A stretch of 30,926 nucleotides of DNA from an uncultured Clostridia bacterium. GTDB taxonomy: Bacteria; Bacillota; Clostridia; UBA1381. Made by a program: the position numbers and the translations under genes. Below the pieces are notes generated by a model that made no database searches, was not told where the DNA came from, and saw only the letters and a list, made by a program, of their open reading frames with translations. Where the stretch lies: positions 1 through 30,926 of the forward strand of contig CAJUFV010000038.1 in NCBI GenBank assembly GCA_910585795.1, in the 5' to 3' direction. This document shows, one piece after another, positions 1-8,075 of the stretch (positions within the stretch are counted from its first letter, which is position 1; the number at the start of each line of letters is the position of its first letter).

Positions 1-239
1 AAAAGAAAAAAGAAAAAGAAAAATTTCCGTTTGGTTTAATTCTAAACACCAAAATCAAATCAAATTACCGTTTTGTAATCAAATACATCGTATTTTGCCG
101 TTTAAATTCGTTTTAAGACGCTTTTTCTTTTTAGAGGATAGTTTGTTGCTTTTTTATTTAAACGCAGAATTTGAATGTGTTATGGATAAATTAGAGCATA
201 TTGCGAACCATTTATGAGGAATAAAAATCATTTTTTATA
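1..239. repeat. AT-rich non-coding edge with repeated CCGTTT motifs
   Basis: I see no credible gene here. The first 25 bases are an almost pure purine run. The short motif CCGTTT recurs at 27-32, 68-73 and 98-103, each time preceded by TT plus one base (TTTCCGTTT, TTACCGTTT, TTGCCGTTT), and a weaker ATTCGTTTT copy lies near 106-114. All copies point the same way. Spaced direct repeats in AT-rich DNA beyond a lysis cassette could be integrase arm-type sites or protein-binding sites, but no integrase gene or attachment core can be recognised in the window. Confidence 0.3.
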
Positions 240-278
240 AAAAAATATAGCCGGAGCTGAAAAAACAACTCCGGCTAT
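240..278 (-). terminator. Intrinsic terminator closing the late operon
   Basis: On the minus strand a 13-bp stem (arms at 266-278 and 247-259, one G-U pair, GC-rich ATAGCCGGAG core) with a short A/T loop is followed by ATTTTTTTAT. It lies six bases past the amidase stop codon and is the strongest terminator in the window, so it should end the structural/lysis transcript. Confidence 0.9.
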
Positions 279-283
279 TTCAA

Positions 284-1285
284 TTAAATTCTTAAAAAGC
301 TACATATAAGCGACATATATCTGCCGTATGTTACAGCTCCTTCAAAGTTAGTCCACGCATCAGGCGTTTTGATAACTTCTTTGTCGCACAGACTGTCAAG
401 GCAATTTCTGCTCCAATGGTCTGTCTTACGGTTGATATATGACGGACACATACCTCCTGAAGCTTTATCAAACAATGCCAAACAATAAGCATTTGACAAA
501 TTCGCATTACTCTTTACGAGTTTGATATATAAATCCTTATCCGTTATCAATCCTTTACCGCAAAGCGAAATTATAATCGGATGCGCCCAATGAATAGAGG
601 CATCAGCTTCATCGCTTTTCCAAGTGCCGCCGCTTACTTTGTCAAGCAATGCCAAAGCATATGCAACAGGCAAGTCGCATTCGTAGTTTTTCCACGCATC
701 GTCTGTAATATATCCAAGCTCTTTGAGCTTGTTCAGGTGTCTTGCCGCCCAATGCTCCGGAGCAGACTGTTCGAGTCCAAAACCTTCAGCAATTCCGGAG
801 GCGATAGCTCCTGCAATATCAGCTTTCCTGCTCTGATATGTTTTGATGTCGGAACTGCTATCTATGAAGCATACTTCAAGTAAAACTGCTGATACTCCCT
901 GTGCCTTTACTTTGGATATTACACTCCAATTTCTACGTTTTACGCCTCTGTTTCTGTAACCGACAGTGTTAGAAAGCTGCTTTACTATGGATTCTTCAAC
1001 TCCAACTCCGTTTTCAGATGTTGTAACAAAAATCTCCGTACCTACACCGCCACCACTGTTAAAATGAATTTCAAGCACATAATCATATGCCGTGAAATCA
1101 TGTCTGTGGGATTTCAGATATTCAAACCAATTTTTACTTGTGTCTGCTACTGAAACTTCGCACATTCCCTGCATTTTGGCTCTTATCAGAGATGCCATCT
1201 CCCTCGTGAGGTCTGCTTCTCTGTATCCGTTGCCGCAAGCTCCGCAGTCTTCCTCGCCGTGTCCTGCTATAATTAACATTCTCAT
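284..1285 (-). CDS. Endolysin: N-acetylmuramoyl-L-alanine amidase (Amidase_3) with C-terminal repeats
   Basis: This enzyme should cut the bond between N-acetylmuramic acid and the stem peptide, lysing the host once the holin opens the membrane. Counting from the ATG at 1285, the zinc-amidase signature residues are His9 (AGHGEED), Glu23 (YREAD), His74 (EIHFNSG) and the catalytic Glu137 (LLEVCFID), giving an Amidase_3 domain over about residues 1-170. After it come three related units of 45-55 residues, starting at about 178, 232 and 290. Each begins with His-Trp and contains a buried Leu/Ala pattern (YALALLDK, YCLALFDK), so they probably bind the wall. The ATG is 10 nt after AAGGAGG; an in-frame TTG at 1291 overlaps the holin stop and would add two residues. 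Confidence 0.9.
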   Translation of the reverse strand: MRMLIIAGHGEEDCGACGNGYREADLTREMASLIRAKMQGMCEVSVADTSKNWFEYLKSHRHDFTAYDYVLEIHFNSGGGVGTEIFVTTSENGVGVEESIVKQLSNTVGYRNRGVKRRNWSVISKVKAQGVSAVLLEVCFIDSSSDIKTYQSRKADIAGAIASGIAEGFGLEQSAPEHWAARHLNKLKELGYITDDAWKNYECDLPVAYALALLDKVSGGTWKSDEADASIHWAHPIIISLCGKGLITDKDLYIKLVKSNANLSNAYCLALFDKASGGMCPSYINRKTDHWSRNCLDSLCDKEVIKTPDAWTNFEGAVTYGRYMSLICSFLRI

Positions 1286-1287
1286 AA

Positions 1288-1527
1288 TCAATTTTCCTCC
1301 TTCAGTTTGTGCATAATATCATCAGCTTTGATAGCTTCCTTCGTGAAGCTGTTGTTTTTCCACCATGCAAGAAGTGATGCCGCTATTGCCGCAGCATCGG
1401 AAATCCACGCATACACTTCTGTATCTGAAAATGGCAGCGGATTTTTACCCGCTGCCGTTAAAATTGTATTTGCTATAGTAACTACCATTGCTACCGTTCT
1501 GGCTATTGTTCCTGCTGATATTTTCAT
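1288..1527 (-). CDS. SPP1-type phage holin
   Basis: This 79-aa protein matches the SPP1 holin pattern. It has an N-terminal TIARTVAMVVTIANTILTAAG hydrophobic segment, the short NPLPFSD turn, a second hydrophobic stretch (DAAAIAASLLAWW) and the family-typical WWKNNSFTKEA followed by a charged tail. It should form the inner-membrane lesion that times lysis and releases the endolysin. The open frame extends further upstream, but AAGGAG lies nine bases before the ATG at 1527, which decides the start. Its stop overlaps the start region of the amidase, so the two are translationally coupled. Confidence 0.88.
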   Translation of the reverse strand: MKISAGTIARTVAMVVTIANTILTAAGKNPLPFSDTEVYAWISDAAAIAASLLAWWKNNSFTKEAIKADDIMHKLKEEN

Positions 1528-1540
1528 AAAAACCATCTCC

Positions 1541-1876
1541 TTAATCTTCGTGTTCTTCCGTAATGATTTTATCTTCTTTTCTATTCGGGAGCTGCATATA
1601 TTTCTCTCGAATACCATCCATAACGCCATTTAGTCCAAGTGCGTGATAATTTTGCCACATATTTTCAAAATTGTCTTTTGCGTATATAGGCGCATACCCT
1701 TTATCTTTTGCTTTGTTAAACTCGCTTATCATCTGCGCTCTTAATAAAGCCTGTATACCTTTTTTTGTTGCTTTATTCTGTGTATCGCTTTCCTTAACTT
1801 TTTTAAAAAGATATGTCCAAAGTAATACAAATACACTTGGAACGCCAAGCAGTGCCAATATTTCATACCATATCAT
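1541..1876 (-). CDS. Small membrane-anchored protein of the lysis cassette, function unknown
   Basis: This 111-aa protein has one N-terminal membrane segment (about residues 4-25, EILALLGVPSVFVLLWTYLF). A basic patch (KKVKESD) and a charged, probably helical, cytoplasmic part follow. GGAGG precedes its ATG, and the stop lies 13 nt before the holin start. Single-pass proteins in this position of PBSX/SPP1-like phages are often holin partners (compare the membrane-anchored XhlA), but I see no sequence match to XhlA. The role as an accessory holin or lysis modulator is inferred from position and topology only. Confidence 0.6.
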   Translation of the reverse strand: MIWYEILALLGVPSVFVLLWTYLFKKVKESDTQNKATKKGIQALLRAQMISEFNKAKDKGYAPIYAKDNFENMWQNYHALGLNGVMDGIREKYMQLPNRKEDKIITEEHED

Positions 1877-1879
1877 TTA

Positions 1880-2044
1880 TTAGTCCTCCGTCATACTTAT
1901 TTCATTAACTAATTCTTTATAGTCGGCTTCTGTCAGTCCGCCCGACATAACAAGAATATCAAACTTTGATAGCATAGTTTCTTTATCCATTTTTCCGGCG
2001 GCTACAATTTTCTTGCATAAGCCATAAGAACGTCCGTGTTCCAT
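1880..2044 (-). CDS. XkdX-like small tail-region protein
   Basis: This 54-aa gene starts MEHGRSYGLCKKIVAAGKMD and ends in TAA at 1880-1882. AAGGAGGTGAGCAAAT precedes the ATG, a very good ribosome site. Small proteins with a YxxxKxxxxxG start and a C-terminal LTEADYKEL-type helix are routinely found between the tail fibre and lysis genes of PBSX-like phages (XkdX family). Function is not known. It is short and lies between a hypothetical protein and the membrane protein, a few bases from each, in the same operon. Confidence 0.65.
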   Translation of the reverse strand: MEHGRSYGLCKKIVAAGKMDKETMLSKFDILVMSGGLTEADYKELVNEISMTED

Positions 2045-2058
2045 ATTTGCTCACCTCC

Positions 2059-2445
2059 TTAAATACCCATTTCCAGCATTGACATACGGCAATCCACATC
2101 AAGCATAAAATTATCGACATATTCCGGCAAAGAAGCCTGATACGCCTCATAACTTCCGTATGAGGCAATTTCTGCGATTTCCCTATTAAAGTCTTGCGTT
2201 TTAAGCTCAATACCCTCCATATACGAATACTGAGAATTATCCAATTCTATTTTAGAAATAAGCTCTAAAAGCTTATGCTTTGGTACTACATTGACTTCAA
2301 GCTCCTTTGCATCTTCTTCGTCTACATAATGAATTTTATCTGTATAGTTTTCCTTATCTATTGCTTTATAATGCCTTATAATAATGGCATACTTATTAAG
2401 GTGTATTTTATTATCTTTTATTGCAAAGTTATCAAGTGTTTTCAT
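2059..2445 (-). CDS. Hypothetical protein downstream of the tail fibre
   Basis: This 128-aa soluble protein is not recognised. It is acidic, with no membrane segment, and rich in charged residues. It starts eight bases after AAAGGAG and directly follows the fibre gene. The position is where many phages carry a fibre chaperone or attachment accessory protein. Its central stretch (HYVDEEDAKELEVNVVPKHK) followed by predicted helices would be compatible with such a role, but nothing in the sequence proves it. Confidence 0.5.
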   Translation of the reverse strand: MKTLDNFAIKDNKIHLNKYAIIIRHYKAIDKENYTDKIHYVDEEDAKELEVNVVPKHKLLELISKIELDNSQYSYMEGIELKTQDFNREIAEIASYGSYEAYQASLPEYVDNFMLDVDCRMSMLEMGI

Positions 2446-2461
2446 ATGTACTACTCCTTTA

Positions 2462-5400
2462 TTAACCCGATACCATATTATTTGCGTTTATGCTTCCTGT
2501 TGGAAATGTAGTATAAGATTGAGCATATTGCAAAATATTGTCTGCAAATAATACTTTATTTCCATTAAAATTCATTTCTGAGCGTCCCACAAATGTATTA
2601 TTTGTCATTTGCGTTGGACAGAGTATCTGTAGCTTATAAGTATCTGTTGTATAGCCTGTACTTGAATTGTTAAAAGTACAGCCTGTTATTTTACCAAAAG
2701 TCAGATAAGTAGAAGCAGTATAATTTACTATGCAATCCCGAAGTATACTGCCTTTTCGTTCTACATCAGAAGTGTAATGACAGAGTGAAGCCTTACTATT
2801 GTTTAGTGTTACTTCACATTTATCAAAAATAATTTCGCCATTTGATATATTGGTTCTATAGTCACCTGAGCAACTAATCTTACACTTTTCTATGTACCCT
2901 TTCGCTTCTGTATTGTAAAGAAAATTAAGTTCGTATTCTTGATTTTGGAATGCGCTTGCTGAGTTATTTATAAGTGTAATGGTGCCTCCGCACACTTGAA
3001 TGTTCTTACATTCCAGACCTGAAGAGCAAGGATAGTCATTACGAGAGTTAGAAGTTTCCAAAGTAAAGTCGCAGTCTTTTAATATAATATTGTCAGCAAT
3101 AAAAAGCTTTTCTGGAAAATTGTAGCTAAAGCCATCTCCGACGTGTATCAAAACATTTTCAAGTATAAGTGTGGAACCATTATCTCGTCCAAGATTGATT
3201 AAAGTTCCTGTTGTTGTCCAGATTTGAAAATCAATATTTTTTATTGTCAAAGTCATTCCATTAGCCGCTGAACATTCTGTTCCGTCTAAATATCCTCCTG
3301 AATAAAAACGCAATCTAGGCAAACTAAAATCGCGGTATCCTCGAATATTACCCTCTAAAGTAAATCTATTCGCACCGCGTAGCCCAGACTTTGTCCACGT
3401 TGTGTATCTTCCTATAACTATGCGTCTATTTATATTAAACATGATATTAGTGGCACCTGTAATTAATCGTATTTTTCCGCCACCTAAAACTCGACTCGCC
3501 GCATCTTCCAAGGCGTCATCTATATTATCGCCTATGATATAATCTGCACTGCTTGCGATGTTGTTAAAACATTTCCCCATATAACAGGTGACACCGTCAG
3601 AGTTCCAAGAAAGATAGTCAGTATGCGCTATACGTATATCTGAAGGGTCAAGCACATGCTGCGAAGGAATACTTGACCAATATGTTCCGTCATATTCAAA
3701 TTCTACTATCTCACCAGCTTCCCAAGTATTTATTACAATTCCAGTTTTTGCGCTACTTTTAAGCGGAACTCCTTCATACCCCAAAACCTCTTTACCATAA
3801 TACTTTATTGTTTTAGCACCTGTACTATTAACATTTAATTGGGCATAATTACATAAAGACTTGTGCGGATAAGTAAATTTTACTCTAACTCTAACTCCTT
3901 TCACCAACTTAAAATTAGGTATTGAAACAAGTTTAGTTGTGGTTTCTCCAAGCGTTGTACACTCCCCATAATTATCGGGAATTTTCCATACAGGCGCGCT
4001 GCTTCCGTTACTCACAGGAATATACCCTGCCGTCCCAGCACTCGTAGGGGAATACCACGTTCTGCTTAAACTACTTGCGCCGTTATAACTTGCAGATGAG
4101 CCGTTTAAGTTTAACGTAAGCGAGCTGGGATTCTTCATTGATGTTGGCTTATTGTCCAAATCATTATAATCATTTGAAAATGCAACGACTTTTAAATCCG
4201 CAAACCATTTCTTGATTTTTCCGAACAAAACCGGCAATTTATCGCCAGACTCAATATTTGCTCTTGCATCCGCTTGTGAGAAAGGTGGAGTTGCTAAGGC
4301 ATCAATAATACTATCTATATTTCCATCTCCAATTTTCACGGGGACTTTATCAATGTAAATATAGCTGTCATATGTATCGCCTTTTGGTATCATATAGATT
4401 ATATTTTCGTCAATATCATTGCTTACTGTTACATTGATATTATCAAAATATACAGTGTCGTTCGCAAGCCACGTATAAGCTGCTATACCTGTAACCTTAT
4501 CGCAAACGCCTCTAAAGGCAGCTGTACCACTGATTTCGTCCGAAGAATCGTTTTTATTAGTAATGATATATTGCACCTGTTTTCCGGCAAAATCAATTAT
4601 AAACTTACAGTGTAGCCATACGCCAAAAAAAGAAGCACGAGTGCTTCCCGTATTATTTACTTGAAAACGATTACTTGACGTACTAAATAAATCTATCGCT
4701 ATGCCATCTGTATTGTTTCGAATATCAGCGTTATTCATTGTACTCAAAGCATCCAAATCAGCCAAAGCTATACGCATACGACCATTATTTACATATTCCA
4801 TATCAAATTCAATATTCATTGTTTTAGCGCCTTCTGAATTGATACCCGAAAAAGCAATTTGGGAATATACATTACTTGAACTGCCTATCGTTGTGCTTGC
4901 TCCGCTTGCTCCGGTAGAACATATAACCTGATAATTACCACCATTTTCAGAATCTGCCATTATAGTTGATGTGCCTTTTACTGTATCTCCTATGGATGGC
5001 ACTGTAAACAGAGTCTTACCGTCCTCAAAATCATACTTAAGCGAATTTGATGGCAATACCGGCACAATTCTTTTTGTAAACCTCTTATTAAGTTCTTCCT
5101 CAAACTCTTTACGTGTCACTTCTGCAATAAATGTTATGTTTACCTGCAAATTGTTCGTATTTTTAATAATTATCGGGAACGTAAAATGTCTGTAAATATG
5201 TGCAACACCGTTAAATGCCATAATAGGATTTGCATTATCACCAAAATTAACGTATGCGTATAGGATTTCTCCTTCATCTGGGTCTTTAGCTATTATGCCA
5301 ATTTCTCTTAACACAAAAGCAGCATTACCATTGACAACTCGTATGCCAATATTGGTAATGCCGTCTGAAGCTACATATTTTCGTTCAAAATCTACCGTAG

Positions 5401-5608
5401 CAGTATCAGATTCTATTCCATTTTGATGCGATGGTATTTCCAAAACAAGATTTTCAATCCCTGATATGTCTTGGCCTTCTTGCAAATAACCTTCACCTAT
5501 TACAGCTTTTATAAGATTTAATGATGTTATACCTGCTTCTACTTTAGATTTAAGCCGCAATCCCTTATCTGTCACAAACATTGGTGTGAATTTACTTATT
5601 ACTGCCAT
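2462..5608 (-). CDS. Tail fibre / receptor-binding protein
   Basis: This 1048-aa protein is last in the tail cluster. Residues 1 to about 165 match the phage tail-collar fibre N-terminal domain (FTPMFVTDKGLRLKSKVEAG start and the IREIGIIAKDPDEGEILYAY-like segment) that plugs the fibre into the baseplate. Residues about 205-400 look like a jelly-roll LamG/concanavalin-type domain (WLHCKFIIDFAGKQVQY). A linker with DYNDLDNKPT and a Ser/Asn-rich stretch follows. From about 690 on, short repeated strands with Asn/Cys/Gly turns suggest a right-handed beta-helix. The protein presumably binds a host surface glycan and fixes host range. The ATG follows GGAGG by 12 nt. Confidence 0.85.
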   Translation of the reverse strand: MAVISKFTPMFVTDKGLRLKSKVEAGITSLNLIKAVIGEGYLQEGQDISGIENLVLEIPSHQNGIESDTATVDFERKYVASDGITNIGIRVVNGNAAFVLREIGIIAKDPDEGEILYAYVNFGDNANPIMAFNGVAHIYRHFTFPIIIKNTNNLQVNITFIAEVTRKEFEEELNKRFTKRIVPVLPSNSLKYDFEDGKTLFTVPSIGDTVKGTSTIMADSENGGNYQVICSTGASGASTTIGSSSNVYSQIAFSGINSEGAKTMNIEFDMEYVNNGRMRIALADLDALSTMNNADIRNNTDGIAIDLFSTSSNRFQVNNTGSTRASFFGVWLHCKFIIDFAGKQVQYIITNKNDSSDEISGTAAFRGVCDKVTGIAAYTWLANDTVYFDNINVTVSNDIDENIIYMIPKGDTYDSYIYIDKVPVKIGDGNIDSIIDALATPPFSQADARANIESGDKLPVLFGKIKKWFADLKVVAFSNDYNDLDNKPTSMKNPSSLTLNLNGSSASYNGASSLSRTWYSPTSAGTAGYIPVSNGSSAPVWKIPDNYGECTTLGETTTKLVSIPNFKLVKGVRVRVKFTYPHKSLCNYAQLNVNSTGAKTIKYYGKEVLGYEGVPLKSSAKTGIVINTWEAGEIVEFEYDGTYWSSIPSQHVLDPSDIRIAHTDYLSWNSDGVTCYMGKCFNNIASSADYIIGDNIDDALEDAASRVLGGGKIRLITGATNIMFNINRRIVIGRYTTWTKSGLRGANRFTLEGNIRGYRDFSLPRLRFYSGGYLDGTECSAANGMTLTIKNIDFQIWTTTGTLINLGRDNGSTLILENVLIHVGDGFSYNFPEKLFIADNIILKDCDFTLETSNSRNDYPCSSGLECKNIQVCGGTITLINNSASAFQNQEYELNFLYNTEAKGYIEKCKISCSGDYRTNISNGEIIFDKCEVTLNNSKASLCHYTSDVERKGSILRDCIVNYTASTYLTFGKITGCTFNNSSTGYTTDTYKLQILCPTQMTNNTFVGRSEMNFNGNKVLFADNILQYAQSYTTFPTGSINANNMVSG

Positions 5609-5614
5609 AACTTA

Positions 5615-6181
5615 TCAATCCTCCTTTATCGGTATTGTTTCATAACCAGATTCAACCATAACTCCTGTTTCGTAATAAATAGGAGTTGCATCCATATCTT
5701 CTCTTGTTTCACACACAACAGTAACGTGAGCAGGAAGCCTTTGCGTTATCAGCTCTATCAAATCATTGAGCATGTCAGAATGATTATCAAATTTGAAATG
5801 CAATATCCTGTTTCCTTTATCATCTGTCGTGAAGTCTATTTCCGGCGCTTCGTGCAGAACGCTCTCTATCCATCGCTTCATCTTGCTGACTGAAAGCTTT
5901 CCAACGCTTGTTAATACGCTATTAACATATATACTCCTATCAGTTATTCTTCTCTCGATGTCAAATATATTGAGAAACCTTTCAAGTTCGTCAATAGTGT
6001 CTTCATCGCAGCGAAAAATAAAGGCGTTGTCAATAATTTTTAAAGCCTGTTCAGCCAAAGAATCCATTTCATCGGCAACAAAACGCTGTATTGCCATATA
6101 GTCTGAAAAATCAAGATAATAAGCAGGAATACTTCTCTTGATTTCATCAAAACTACTTTGCTGAGTATTCTTCAAAATCAT
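5615..6181 (-). CDS. Baseplate protein, YmfQ/DUF2313 (P2 gpI / Mu gp48 type)
   Basis: This 188-aa protein lies between the baseplate wedge J protein and the fibre, the place of P2 gpI, Mu gp48 and PBSX XkdU. It has an N-terminal helical half (YLDFSDYMAIQRFVADEMDSLAEQ) and a second half with RITDRSIYVNSVLTSVGKLS, consistent with DUF2313. It probably joins the baseplate wedge to the fibre. The start ATG is inside the upstream gene's 3' end (28-nt overlap) and follows GGAGG by nine bases. Confidence 0.78.
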   Translation of the reverse strand: MILKNTQQSSFDEIKRSIPAYYLDFSDYMAIQRFVADEMDSLAEQALKIIDNAFIFRCDEDTIDELERFLNIFDIERRITDRSIYVNSVLTSVGKLSVSKMKRWIESVLHEAPEIDFTTDDKGNRILHFKFDNHSDMLNDLIELITQRLPAHVTVVCETREDMDATPIYYETGVMVESGYETIPIKED

Positions 6182-7337
6182 CTGGATTTACCTCCTGTAT
6201 AACAACATCAATGTTAATATCATCAGCAGAAACAATATGAGGACGTTTAAAAATCGCAATTTTAATATTCTTATGACCGTTGCATATTGACAGGTTCTCG
6301 CAGTTGCTTATACCTGTTATAGATTGGATTTCCGACTTTAAATTGTCTACATAGATATATACATAATCGCCAGAGCTTCCATCAACAAGATCATCAAAAT
6401 ACTTATTGAGTTTTCTTGTAATTGTATCCTTTATTTCAGCTGTATCAACATTTGCACCGAATACAGAGCGTTTCAAATACAGCTTCGCAGAAAGGGTTAC
6501 AGGCAGGGTGATAAGCGGATATACATTGTATATTGTGCCGATAACTCCCTTTCCCTCTCCGAATCCAAGCCTGTCAGGGTCTATATACTCTTGAAATTCC
6601 TCCACAACTTCACTTTCGTCATAGTTATCATCTACATTGAGAAAAATCAAAACATTGTTTGGAATGTTCTTGATAACAACATTAATTTTTTCATCATATA
6701 CAGAACACGCATAGACTATGGATGCCTTAATTGGCTTTATGCCTCCGGAAATTTCAAAATCTTTAGCCCATTTCTTTACCTGTGCAACATTGGCATTTTC
6801 ACTCGGCTGTGCGAGAGCTTCCTGCAAATTGCTTCGTATTTCTTCATCTGTGTCATCATCGGTAGGATAACGAAAAACCTCCCCTGCTTGACTCAAAGTT
6901 AAGCCGGGGATTGTGTATGCAGGAATAACCCTTGTGCCTACCGCAAGCTTAGGTACTGCTGTACCTGCCGTCTCACATTCAAGATACAGACCGCCATCTT
7001 CGTCAATGGCATTTATTGTATAATAATAACCATCGGCGAAAAATCTATCCCCTGCACATACATCTCCACCTTCGTAGACATATTTATATATCCACGGCGT
7101 TGCCGAATTTATTTTAACATTGTATTCTTCGGCTTTAGCACTCAGATATTCACCTGTCATTGTAGGTATTTTGACCTGCTCATTAAGCAATGAGAGGTCA
7201 GCATATGCTTCTGCAAGCAACATACAAAGAGGAGCGGCAACATCATACATTACGCTTCCTTCAGAAGTGTCAATGCCGTTCGGAGCATATGACATACACT
7301 TTGCAAGCAGCTTTTTATATGTCTTTTCCTCAAACAT
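6153..7337 (-). CDS. xkdT: Baseplate J-like wedge protein (XkdT)
   Basis: This 394-aa protein matches the Baseplate_J family. Features are an N-terminal segment with SEGSVMYDVAAPLCMLLAEAYADL and GEYLSAKAEEYNV, a central DTDEEIRSNLQEALAQPSENANVAQVKKWA region, and a C-terminal domain with a DRLGFGEGKGVIGTIYNVYP loop. In P2, Mu and PBSX this protein builds the baseplate wedge that opens to trigger sheath contraction. AAGGAG lies 10 nt before the ATG, and the upstream XkdS stop overlaps the start by 8 nt, indicating coupling. Confidence 0.92.
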   Translation of the reverse strand: MFEEKTYKKLLAKCMSYAPNGIDTSEGSVMYDVAAPLCMLLAEAYADLSLLNEQVKIPTMTGEYLSAKAEEYNVKINSATPWIYKYVYEGGDVCAGDRFFADGYYYTINAIDEDGGLYLECETAGTAVPKLAVGTRVIPAYTIPGLTLSQAGEVFRYPTDDDTDEEIRSNLQEALAQPSENANVAQVKKWAKDFEISGGIKPIKASIVYACSVYDEKINVVIKNIPNNVLIFLNVDDNYDESEVVEEFQEYIDPDRLGFGEGKGVIGTIYNVYPLITLPVTLSAKLYLKRSVFGANVDTAEIKDTITRKLNKYFDDLVDGSSGDYVYIYVDNLKSEIQSITGISNCENLSICNGHKNIKIAIFKRPHIVSADDINIDVVIQEVNPDDFEEYSAK

Positions 7338-7749
7338 CGCTATAATTCTCCTTTACCTGAACATCTCCATATATCGTCTTTACCGAAAAGCTTATATTCA
7401 TTTCATCTCCATCAAAGGTAAAGGAAAAATCATTATTCATTGCGGTTATTCTACTGTCGTGAATAATGGCATCCTCAACAATGTGAGACAATGAAGCTTC
7501 AAGATATTTTCTTGAAGGAGACGTTGAAATTAACTGTTTTATGCCAGAGCCATAAGCACTACTGTATATTAAGCATTTGAATCTCGGAGTCATCAAAGCT
7601 TTTGTTATGTACTGATTAACCGCCTCGATGCCATCAATCTTTCTTGATGTCATAAGGCAGTTTTTGAAATCGAGTGCATAAGTTTTCGTGTTCATAGGTC
7701 TGGGGTCTTTGCTTATGCCTGTTATCGGAACGGAAATATAATTTGCCAT
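7330..7749 (-). CDS. xkdS: Baseplate protein XkdS (DUF2634, gp25-like)
   Basis: This 139-aa protein contains KNCLMTSRKIDGIEAVNQYI and FKCLIYSSAYGSGIKQLI, the typical DUF2634/XkdS pattern that resembles the gp25/gpW wedge component of contractile tails. It contacts the J-like protein at the sheath-baseplate junction. Gene order (XkdR, XkdS, XkdT) is that of PBSX. The start ATG follows a modest AAGGGTG site. Confidence 0.88.
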   Translation of the reverse strand: MANYISVPITGISKDPRPMNTKTYALDFKNCLMTSRKIDGIEAVNQYITKALMTPRFKCLIYSSAYGSGIKQLISTSPSRKYLEASLSHIVEDAIIHDSRITAMNNDFSFTFDGDEMNISFSVKTIYGDVQVKENYSDV

Positions 7750-7753
7750 TGCA

Positions 7754-8071
7754 TCACACCCTTCCTATAACAAGAAATTGTTTATTGTTGTTACAGCTAA
7801 CGAGAACAACCGAATCTCCAACTTTCAATGAATTATGGACTTTTCCGGTTGCCTTCCTTGATGTGCCATTGTAATCAGGAATTGTTATGTCTATGTCATA
7901 ATCGGAAAGTTCCTTTGGAATCGTAAGCATCTTTTCGTATATGTGGAATTTTTCTTCGTCCTTCAGAACAATATCTATCGGAGACACGTTTCTTACACAT
8001 CCTTCATAAATGCCACCATCAGGAGTGTTCATATGCTGTATGCACTCTTTTAAACTTAATTTTCCTGCCAC
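7754..8071 (-). CDS. xkdR: Baseplate-associated protein XkdR (DUF2577)
   Basis: This 105-aa protein of the DUF2577 family shows the expected beta-strand pattern and the LKVGDSVVLVSCNNNKQFLVIGRV end. In PBSX it sits between XkdQ and XkdS and is thought to be the OB-fold part of the central spike/hub. I chose a GTG start at 8071, because AGGGGTGA (which contains the XkdQ stop) is placed well for it. An in-frame ATG at 8092 lacks a ribosome site and would overlap XkdQ by 17 nt. Confidence 0.83.
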   Translation of the reverse strand: MAGKLSLKECIQHMNTPDGGIYEGCVRNVSPIDIVLKDEEKFHIYEKMLTIPKELSDYDIDITIPDYNGTSRKATGKVHNSLKVGDSVVLVSCNNNKQFLVIGRV

Positions 8072-8075
8072 AATA

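Noticed and set aside
1983..2210. Minus-strand open frame of 75 codons
   Set aside because: It overlaps two better genes (1880-2044 and 2059-2445), both with strong ribosome sites, and its product is an out-of-frame Cys/Trp/Arg-rich sequence.
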